NCBI RefSeq assembly: GCF_029814825.1
Contig: NZ_CP122379.1
Location: 2,954,501-3,018,500, forward strand
Source of the DNA: Aequorivita marisscotiae
GTDB lineage: Bacteria; Bacteroidota; Bacteroidia; Flavobacteriales; Flavobacteriaceae
DNA: 64,000 bases
Direction of reading: 5' to 3'
This document shows positions 28,140 through 35,375 of the stretch, in pieces. Every line of letters starts with the position of its first letter. Positions within the stretch are counted from its first letter, which is position 1. The notes beneath the pieces were generated by a model that ran no database searches, was not told the DNA's origin, and saw only the letters and a list, made by a program, of their open reading frames with translations. Both the position numbers and the translations under genes were made by a program.

Positions 28140-28820
28140 ATGGGAACTAAAGTTTGGAAATATCTTATTCTAGAGCATCTACCTGTTTTGATAGATGTTT
28201 ATAGCAATGGTTTAAATGAGATTTCACGAAATCAGGTGGATTCTACTATTAAGACGACTTGGATTTCTGAAATTGATATTGAGAGCACCAATCTTCAAGA
28301 GCTTATTGAGAAATATAGGTATGACTTTATCTGTGTCAATTTTAATTTTCCTTTTAGTAATCAGAAGAAACATCAATTAGCAATAGATTTTTTGGCATTT
28401 GTTACTAACCATTATCCAGCTATTAGAATTATGGTAAGTGTACAAAACACAACTGTTTATAAAATGAAGATGTTGTATCAGAAGATAAACCCCACGTGTA
28501 TTATAGATGTAAGAGACTGTACCCAGAAAACAGTCAATAGCGCTTTTAATGACCTAAGTAGAGGAGAAATATTTTATAGTAAGACTGTTTTACAGTTATT
28601 CCATAAATATTTAGAGGCAAATGGAGTAATGGATAGTTTGGATTATGAAATTCTCTATGAGCTTTCTATTGGGACGCCAATAAATGTTCTTCCCAAGAAA
28701 GTTTTGCTCTCCGCTTCAGTAATATATAGAAAAAAGATTAGAATAAAAGAGTTTTTTGGAGTTGCGGAATTAACTGATAGTGAGCTGGTGCAGGAAGCAC
28801 GGAGAAGAGGTTTTGTATGA
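28140..28820 (+). CDS. Response-regulator-like protein with degenerate receiver and LuxR-type end
   Basis: 226 residues. The N-terminal ~125 residues follow a receiver layout (YLILEHLPVLIDVY... EKYRYDFICVNFNFPF...), but the expected phospho-acceptor Asp strand reads CVNFNFP, so the key Asp is lost and there is no acidic pair at the first strand. The C-terminal end (SLDYEILYELSIGTPINVLP, RKKIRIKEFF) resembles the LuxR/NarL helix-turn-helix of Bacteroidota regulators. It probably acts without phosphorylation. It lies 235 bases after the AraC gene on the same strand and immediately before a solitary copy of the composite repeat core. Confidence 0.65.
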   Translation: MGTKVWKYLILEHLPVLIDVYSNGLNEISRNQVDSTIKTTWISEIDIESTNLQELIEKYRYDFICVNFNFPFSNQKKHQLAIDFLAFVTNHYPAIRIMVSVQNTTVYKMKMLYQKINPTCIIDVRDCTQKTVNSAFNDLSRGEIFYSKTVLQLFHKYLEANGVMDSLDYEILYELSIGTPINVLPKKVLLSASVIYRKKIRIKEFFGVAELTDSELVQEARRRGFV

Positions 28821-29117
28821 GTTTGTGGTCGTTTTGTGTTTGTGGTAAAGGTGTTGGGTGCTGGATGCTGGATGGAAGTTTGTTAGTTGTGGGTGTGTGT
28901 TTGGTGTGGTAGGTGTAATCATGTAGAGGTTGCCACGGCCTACGGCCTCGCAATGACTCTTCGGCTGCGCGAAGGGCAGGCTCGGTAAGATTTATCGTGA
29001 ACGGAAAACGGTATATTTTGAACGGGAAACGGTTTATTTATACCGAGAATCGGTGCGGGTTTTGTTTTAGTTAGCTCTAATTTTATCTCGCTAGAAATTA
29101 CTCAGCTTAAGGATATT
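28821..29117 (+). repeat. Solitary composite repeat core (R6) and short direct repeats
   Basis: One core module at 28920 (CATGTAGAGGTTGCC with ACGGCCTACGGCCTC), followed by TTCGGCTGCGCGAAGGGCAGG. This is the only core without a nearby heptamer array. After it come three imperfect copies of an ACGG(A/G)AAACGGT motif (28998-29035) and ACCGAGAATCGGT. The promoter of the following gene must lie here; none matched well. Confidence 0.8.
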
Positions 29118-30584
29118 ATGGCATTACCAAAGAACAGAACTTTCTTCAGAATTATGGTTAGGCTTGTTTCCTATCTATTTATACTACTTTTTGTTTATGC
29201 GGCTATTAGCAAATTATTAGATTTTGAAACATTTACTGTGCAACTAGCGCAGTCTCCCCTACTCAGTGCCTATGCTGGCTTTATAGCTTGGCTAGTCCCA
29301 GGAATAGAAATGGCTATTGCCTTGTTATTGATGGTGCCAAAATTTAGAACAATTGCCCTTTACGCCGCCTTTACCCTAATGGCCATGTTTACGGCCTATA
29401 TTTTTATTATTCTAAATTACTCTGACTTTATACCCTGCTCTTGCGGAGGAGTTTTGGAAAAAATGAGTTGGACACAGCACTTTATCTTTAATCTTGTTTT
29501 TATAATCCTAGCGGGAGTAGTGGTTTTTTTCACTACCGAAAAAAATAACAAAGCGAAATTACTTTTGCTTGCCACTCTGATTGTTATCGGAATTGGGATA
29601 GTTACTTTGCTGTTTGCCTTTTCGGAGCGAAAGATGCTCAGAAATAATGCCTTTATACGTAGGTATCCACCTACACGTGCGGTTTTTGACAAGGCGGTAG
29701 ATCTTGCGTTTAATTCGTGGTATATAGCGGGAGCGGATGGAGAGCAAGTATATTTGGGAAATTCAACTGCGCCGCTTAACATAAAGGTTCTAAATACCGA
29801 ACTTACCCAAGTTGGAGAGTATAGAATATCGCTTGATGAGATGGAATTACCTTTTACATCTGTAAAAATTAATGTACTCCCTCCCTATTTTTATGTGGCT
29901 GATGGGATGGTGCCTGTAATATTTAGAGGAAATATTGCAGATTGGAAGGCAACCCGAATATTAACAGACACCATATTCTTTACCAACAGCATACCGATAG
30001 ATAGTGTAAAAACAGCTATTAGGTTTGTAGGAGGTAGAAGTTCGATAAATGAAATTGGCATTATTGATTTTAGAGACACGCTTCGATTTACTTATACAGA
30101 TAATATATTAAAAAAGCAGGTGGATGGGCTGTTCGATACAGATGGACAATTACTTTATAACCGGCAGTTAAACAGCCTTGTTTATATATATTTCTATAGA
30201 AATGAATATATCTGCTTCGCTCCTACTCTAAATAACATAAACCACGGTAAAACCATTGATACCGTTTCTATAGCGCAAGTTAAGGTTGGGAAAGATAATG
30301 CAGGGAATTTAAAATTGGCCTCTCCCTCCTACCCAATAAATGTATATGCTGCAACTTTTGGCACTTATTTATATGTACAATCTGACAGACTTGGAAGATT
30401 TGAGCCTAAGGAAATGCTTAAGGAAGCTTCAATTATTGATGTTTATGATTTACTTGATAACACTTATCTGCACAGTTTTTATATATACCACCACAAAAAA
30501 CATAAAATGAATTCTTTCACCGTAAATGGCGATAAACTGTTTGCTATAATGGATAAGTATCTGGTTGTTTATGAGCTTAGGTGA
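29118..30584 (+). CDS. MauE/DoxX-like membrane protein with large extracytoplasmic domain
   Basis: 488 residues. Four membrane helices in the first ~150 residues carry a DoxX/MauE pattern (LFVYAAISKLLDFETFTVQL, GIEMAIALLLM) and the redox-type motif PCSCGGVLEKM in the loop after helix 3. A fifth hydrophobic segment near residue 155-170 is followed by a soluble part of ~300 residues rich in beta strands. In Bacteroidota such proteins sit next to DUF6520/NVEALA-type Cys-containing peptides and SusCD loci, as here. I infer a role in disulfide handling or maturation of the Cys-containing peptide encoded downstream. Confidence 0.8.
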   Translation: MALPKNRTFFRIMVRLVSYLFILLFVYAAISKLLDFETFTVQLAQSPLLSAYAGFIAWLVPGIEMAIALLLMVPKFRTIALYAAFTLMAMFTAYIFIILNYSDFIPCSCGGVLEKMSWTQHFIFNLVFIILAGVVVFFTTEKNNKAKLLLLATLIVIGIGIVTLLFAFSERKMLRNNAFIRRYPPTRAVFDKAVDLAFNSWYIAGADGEQVYLGNSTAPLNIKVLNTELTQVGEYRISLDEMELPFTSVKINVLPPYFYVADGMVPVIFRGNIADWKATRILTDTIFFTNSIPIDSVKTAIRFVGGRSSINEIGIIDFRDTLRFTYTDNILKKQVDGLFDTDGQLLYNRQLNSLVYIYFYRNEYICFAPTLNNINHGKTIDTVSIAQVKVGKDNAGNLKLASPSYPINVYAATFGTYLYVQSDRLGRFEPKEMLKEASIIDVYDLLDNTYLHSFYIYHHKKHKMNSFTVNGDKLFAIMDKYLVVYELR

Positions 30585-31071
30585 GTTCCTAAGCTAGGGC
30601 TGTGAAGTGAAAATGAATATGAAGTAGGACGGTAAGACGTAGGACGTAAGACAAAATGGAACCACGAACCACGAATGAAGGGAATCAGGGCTAGCCAAGA
30701 CGATCACTCGGGGATCTTTGGGTGTTAGGTTGGAAATGAAATCGAAATCGAAAACGAAAACGAAATCGAATCAGCTTATTTTGGAATTCGTTAATTTGGG
30801 ATTCGGGGTTTGTTAGAATGGAAGGTTTGGCCACGAATTCACGAATTGATTTTTAGTTGGAGTGAAAGGTTGACCGGGGGGTTGGGGATTTGGAAATTGT
30901 TGATTCATCTGAACGAGGGGTGCGACTGCCCTACGTCTCCGCTCAGGACAGGCTAGCTCACCCTGACAATGGCGGATTGCCCTTGATAGTGGTTATAAAA
31001 ATATCTTGCAAGAACAGGGAAGGCCGAAAACCTGATAAAGAGAGTAGGCATTAATTTAAATTTACATTAAT
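30585..31071. repeat. Intergenic dispersed and simple repeats
   Basis: Holds a GAAATC/GAAAAC hexamer tract (30734-30772), AAGACGTAGGACGTAAGAC direct repeats, ACCACGAACCACGAA, and at 30820-30965 a second copy of the GGCCACGAATTCACGAATTG block seen at 22.15-22.4 kb. No gene is visible until the start at 31072. Confidence 0.7.
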
Positions 31072-31332
31072 ATGAAAAATTTGATAAGTAAAATTGTATT
31101 ACCGATTGCGGTATTTATGGTAGCCATCGTGGCTGCCTTTGCTTCCAAGGGAGCCGATAGTGAAAATACTGCATTAGAGCAGGGTTATATTCACGCTAGT
31201 ACACCTTGCGAAGTTTCGATTGAGTGCAGTCCCAATGGGTTAACTGTTTGCAAAGTTGGCAGCAAACAGGTGTTTGGGATGAATGCTGCTTCGCAGTGTA
31301 CACGCACACTGTATTTGCCGATACAGAATTAG
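31072..31332 (+). CDS. DUF6520 family secreted peptide
   Basis: 86 residues. A signal-like N-terminus (ISKIVLPIAVFMVAIVAAFA) is followed by a mature part with four Cys (PCEVSIECSPNGLTVCKV and SQCTRTLYLP). This pattern fits the DUF6520 peptides of Flavobacteria, which accompany MauE/DoxX-like proteins. Their function is unknown; the Cys spacing suggests two disulfides formed outside the cytoplasm. The gene ends in a terminator shared with the convergent S9 peptidase gene. Confidence 0.8.
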   Translation: MKNLISKIVLPIAVFMVAIVAAFASKGADSENTALEQGYIHASTPCEVSIECSPNGLTVCKVGSKQVFGMNAASQCTRTLYLPIQN

Positions 31333-31337
31333 TAAGA

Positions 31338-31365
31338 TTGGCGTCCTGTTAGGGCGCCATTTTTA
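31338..31365. terminator. Hairpin terminator between DUF6520 and the S9 peptidase gene
   Basis: TTGGCGTCC and GGCGCCA pair around a short loop, followed by TTTTTATTTT. It lies 5 bases after the DUF6520 stop and overlaps the 3' end of the convergent gene. Confidence 0.75.
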
Positions 31366-33954
31366 TTTTAAATACGTATCAAACCATTCGATTATTTTTT
31401 GGCTTAAATCTCTTTGATTTTCAGAAATATCTATATCGTGGGCTTCACCGGGGTACACGTAAAAGGTTACAACCTTATTTAATCTACGGAGGGCTAAATA
31501 CATTTCTACACTTTGAAACCAGTGGATATTTCTATCTTGATCGCCTTCCCAAATCATTAAGGGGGTATTTATGTTTTTTATATGTTCTATAGGCGAATTT
31601 TGGCGGTATGCTTCGGGATCATCAAAATACGATTTACCCATACGCCATTGTTGATGTTCCATGCGCCAGATTTGCGGTAAACCATCATCAGAATTTATAC
31701 TCAAATAATAGCTCAACATATTCGTAACTGGTGCTCCAGCAACTGCAGCCTTAAATATATTGGTTTGACCCACTATAAAGGCTGTTTCGTACCCTCCATA
31801 AGAATGACCTAAGAGCCCTACCCTATCCTTGTCAACCACATTAAGTGAGAGCACTTTATTAACGGCTGCCGTTACACATTCCACTGCAGATATACCGGGA
31901 TTGCCAATGCGATATTTTATATCCGGTTCGAATACAAAATAGCCTTCAGCAGTAAGACTTTCTGGATTATAGCCATCTCTCGTATATAAGGACGGGAAAC
32001 AATAGTTGTAGAAATTATGTGATTGTACTTCATAAATTTTAACAATCATAGGGTATTTTCTATCGGGCTGATAGTTGTCGGGATAATACAGAATTCCGTT
32101 TAAGTTTTTCCACACTCCGGCTTTATAAGTAATTAACTCTCTCTTGCCATTTACGAAATTTTTATATTGAGGGTTGGATTGGTAAATCAGTTTTGTCGAT
32201 TTCTCGGAATCCTTTATATAATATAACTGCGGAGGTGTATTTGGGGATTCGGTTATGAAAACATAAGCTTTTCCATCCTTTGCTTTTTGGAGGCCGTGTG
32301 ATTTTGAGGCGAATATTCCAAAATTTTTAATCATACCGTTAGGTGATAAAACAGCGTATCCAGAAGATTTATCAGTCCCTTTTATCGACATAATTAATTC
32401 TTTAGAAAGGTCAATTTCGTAGGAATAAAACTCTGGGGTTCGAATTGGTGGGTAACCTTTTAATAAATTGGTTGGTAATCGATAAACAGTTTTAGTTTCT
32501 CTACCACGAGTGAGACGCTTGTATGATTTACCATTTATGGAAATATGCCATATATCGTAGGCATCATAGATTAAAACACCCGTATCGTCCTGTGTCCATC
32601 CCACCATCCCATACGGGATTAACGGTTCTGGCCTATCATGTTTTTCTTTATAAAGAACGGTTGTAAATCGTTTTGTAAGGTTTGTAAATTGTTGCTTAGA
32701 TATGCTATAATTTATCCAATCATTCCCGTTAAAATAAGCGATATTGTTTCCACTTGGTGACAGTTGTATATACCCTCCCCCCGTTTGTTGTTTTGCAATA
32801 AGCAATTTTTCTTCTCCAGACTCTAAGTTTAATAGATATATATCGACTTTTGGATGTTGCAGATATAAAGGCTCATAATCCATTATATTAAATCGAAGTG
32901 CATATTTTTGATTTGAAGTAAGCACTATTTGAGGTTTTTCGGGAGAGGCTATTTGTTGTAATTTTCTTTTAATAGGATTCCATGAGCATAGCATCTGCCA
33001 ATTTTCTGGCGTACTTTCAATTATTTTTCTAGGATAAACCCATTTATCGGAGCCTTTCCAGGTTTGCACACTTGGTAAAGTATCGTTGGCATTGACAGGT
33101 ATAATTTTCCTATGCATATAGAAAAACACCCTCCTTCCGTCTTTGGAGAAAAACGGAGCAAGAAAACCTATATGCATATTTTTAAAAAGTGGGGCTTTTA
33201 GCGATTGAGAAATTAGCTTTGTTGGATATTGTGCATTTCCATAATACAATATAGAATCATTTTGCACAAAGAAAAATTGCTCTCCCGAATCGCTCCAAAG
33301 CAATTTACTATAAGATTCTGCCCGTTCATTTAAAACTATACTACTTCCGTCGGAAAGGTTTAATAGATTGACAGATACATCTTCATTTCGACTAGCGATG
33401 TATAGCAGATATTTGCTATTTGGGCTAAAATTATAGGCTGAAACTCCTTCAAGAAACAGGCTGTCATTTTTAGATAGGTTGTAAAGAAGTAGGCCTTTTG
33501 GAGAATTACCATGATGCCCTGTGGTTTTTAAGCCGAGCAGGTTTCCATCCTCAGAGAATTTATATGAAGTGCCATCGAGATTATATTTTAACTTTCCGGT
33601 ATTTAGATTTAGAAGTCCAAAGCCTTTTTGTTGGTTTTTAAAGGCAAACCATTGTGCATTATTACTGAAATTCGTGCCATAACTCTCGGGAAAAGCATAA
33701 ACTTTACTACCATCTGTGGCTACAACTTTTACAGTATCTACTGTCTCTTGGGAGAATAATTTAAAACTGCTCCACTTACCGTTTGGAGATAAAATGGGCG
33801 TTGACATTTCTGTGAATTGTAAATAATCATTTTGAGTAAGCAATTTTTTAGCAGGAGCTTGCCCCCAAAGAAAGCAAGCCCAACTGGCTAAAAAGTAAAC
33901 AAAAAAATATATTTTCAAAAACTTCTGTTTTATTGCTAAGGATTTACGTAACAT
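31363..33954 (-). CDS. S9 family serine peptidase (prolyl oligopeptidase type), exported
   Basis: 863 residues with an N-terminal signal region ending near ACFLWGQ. A long beta-propeller-like part (about 45-620, with repeated 'LSPNGK/FSEDG' strands) is followed by the alpha/beta-hydrolase domain. The catalytic Ser718 is in LLGHSYGGYE and His839 in GEAHDID; the Asp is probably in WEGDQDRN. It cleaves small peptides outside the cytoplasm. Its ATG overlaps the TAA of the SusD-like gene (TAATG), so it is translated with SusC and SusD. This suggests a peptide-scavenging rather than a glycan-scavenging locus. Confidence 0.93.
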   Translation of the reverse strand: MLRKSLAIKQKFLKIYFFVYFLASWACFLWGQAPAKKLLTQNDYLQFTEMSTPILSPNGKWSSFKLFSQETVDTVKVVATDGSKVYAFPESYGTNFSNNAQWFAFKNQQKGFGLLNLNTGKLKYNLDGTSYKFSEDGNLLGLKTTGHHGNSPKGLLLYNLSKNDSLFLEGVSAYNFSPNSKYLLYIASRNEDVSVNLLNLSDGSSIVLNERAESYSKLLWSDSGEQFFFVQNDSILYYGNAQYPTKLISQSLKAPLFKNMHIGFLAPFFSKDGRRVFFYMHRKIIPVNANDTLPSVQTWKGSDKWVYPRKIIESTPENWQMLCSWNPIKRKLQQIASPEKPQIVLTSNQKYALRFNIMDYEPLYLQHPKVDIYLLNLESGEEKLLIAKQQTGGGYIQLSPSGNNIAYFNGNDWINYSISKQQFTNLTKRFTTVLYKEKHDRPEPLIPYGMVGWTQDDTGVLIYDAYDIWHISINGKSYKRLTRGRETKTVYRLPTNLLKGYPPIRTPEFYSYEIDLSKELIMSIKGTDKSSGYAVLSPNGMIKNFGIFASKSHGLQKAKDGKAYVFITESPNTPPQLYYIKDSEKSTKLIYQSNPQYKNFVNGKRELITYKAGVWKNLNGILYYPDNYQPDRKYPMIVKIYEVQSHNFYNYCFPSLYTRDGYNPESLTAEGYFVFEPDIKYRIGNPGISAVECVTAAVNKVLSLNVVDKDRVGLLGHSYGGYETAFIVGQTNIFKAAVAGAPVTNMLSYYLSINSDDGLPQIWRMEHQQWRMGKSYFDDPEAYRQNSPIEHIKNINTPLMIWEGDQDRNIHWFQSVEMYLALRRLNKVVTFYVYPGEAHDIDISENQRDLSQKIIEWFDTYLK

Positions 33955-35363
33955 TAGTAACCGGGGTTTTGCGGTAAGAGATTGGGGTTAGCAAGCAATT
34001 CAGATTGAGGTATTGGCAAGAGCACATCTGTGGGTTGCCAAGCAGGTTTTATAGGTAGCAAGGTTTCCGTTGCGTTTGAGGTTCTGGTTAAGTTGAACCA
34101 TCTTAAACCGTGTTCTGAAAAAAACTCATGAAATACTTCGGTGGCAATGGCATTTAATATTTCTTCTTGAGACGTGGCCGTGATGGGCGGTAAGCTAGCC
34201 CTCTGTCTGACTGCATTTAAATCGTTCTTTGCTTCACTGAGTATTCCTAAGTGTGCTCGTGCTTCTGCTCTTATTAGATACATTTCTGCCAAGCGGAATA
34301 CAATGGAGAATTCCTCGCTTCTTCCTGGGGTATTCAATTTATATTTGTTAGGGTAATACCAGGTATCAGAACCGTTAGTAACCTCCCCTATCCATAAGTC
34401 TCTGCGTGTATCCATAGGTTCAAAAGCACCAACAAACTCTGGTCTAAGAGCGGCAAAGGGCGGTGGACCAACAGTAAAGATGAAAGTCTGTCCTTCCATA
34501 GTATTATTGCCTTCTCGTGGTTTTAATTGCCAGATGGTAGCAGGGCTATTTTTTAGAAAAACATTTTCAACGTTTTCGCCAAGTTCAAATGGGCCATCTT
34601 CTATTAACATTGTAGTGGCTTCAATGGCCAATTGCCATTGCTCTGTTTCCAAATAAACCTTTGCCAATAATGCTGTAGCGACTGTGCCATCTACATATAT
34701 ATGATTTCCTATAAAGTTTTCTTCTGGCAAAAGTGAGCGGGCCTCAAGAATATCGTTAACTATATATTCTAATACTTCTTGTATCGGTAAACGCGAGACG
34801 GTGCTATTTACCGTGTAGTCTGTTGTAGTTATATATGGAATATCGCCAAACAATCGGGCTAAATTAAAATGTGTAAGCGATCTAATAGCTAGAGCTTCCC
34901 CTTGAAGGGGTTCAATATCTTCAAGGCTTAGTTTGGTAGATTTTTCCAAGCCTTGTAAAATGGCATTACATCCATAAATTATACTATAGCTAGAATTCCA
35001 GAAACTGGAAACTTGTTCGTTGGTAGATAAAATGGTATGATTGTAAAATTGTCCCACAGAACCTACTGGTGTGCCATAATAATCAAGTTCGTCGGCATAC
35101 AAGCCCATTAAAACCCCCAACCCACCAGTACCGCCACTGACAAGGCTATTGTCGCGCAGTTGGGCATAAATCTCTGACATAGCAGCGCGAGCGGTTGCAA
35201 TGTCCTCAAAAACAGCTACTCCCGTGAGTTGAGATTCGGGGAGGCCGACATCTAAACTTTTTTCACAAGAGCAAAAAAGCAATGTTAGTATAGGCCATAT
35301 TGCGCACATTTTTCTTAAAAAACGAAATCGACATTTTTTGTTATTGTTATTACGTTTCATCAT
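33954..35363 (-). CDS. SusD/RagB-like substrate-binding lipoprotein
   Basis: 469 residues. A lipoprotein signal ends at LTLLFCSC after a basic start. The SusD fold is indicated by LEDIEPLQGEALAIRSLTHFNLARLFGDIPY, TPR-like helices and the C-terminal GLRWFNLTRT...LLPIPQSELLANPNLLPQNPGY, which is diagnostic. The protein caps the SusC-like channel on the cell surface and binds the ligand. It lies 12 bases after susC-like and overlaps the S9 peptidase start. Confidence 0.95.
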   Translation of the reverse strand: MMKRNNNNKKCRFRFLRKMCAIWPILTLLFCSCEKSLDVGLPESQLTGVAVFEDIATARAAMSEIYAQLRDNSLVSGGTGGLGVLMGLYADELDYYGTPVGSVGQFYNHTILSTNEQVSSFWNSSYSIIYGCNAILQGLEKSTKLSLEDIEPLQGEALAIRSLTHFNLARLFGDIPYITTTDYTVNSTVSRLPIQEVLEYIVNDILEARSLLPEENFIGNHIYVDGTVATALLAKVYLETEQWQLAIEATTMLIEDGPFELGENVENVFLKNSPATIWQLKPREGNNTMEGQTFIFTVGPPPFAALRPEFVGAFEPMDTRRDLWIGEVTNGSDTWYYPNKYKLNTPGRSEEFSIVFRLAEMYLIRAEARAHLGILSEAKNDLNAVRQRASLPPITATSQEEILNAIATEVFHEFFSEHGLRWFNLTRTSNATETLLPIKPAWQPTDVLLPIPQSELLANPNLLPQNPGY

Positions 35364-35375
35364 TCTCAGTTTAAA

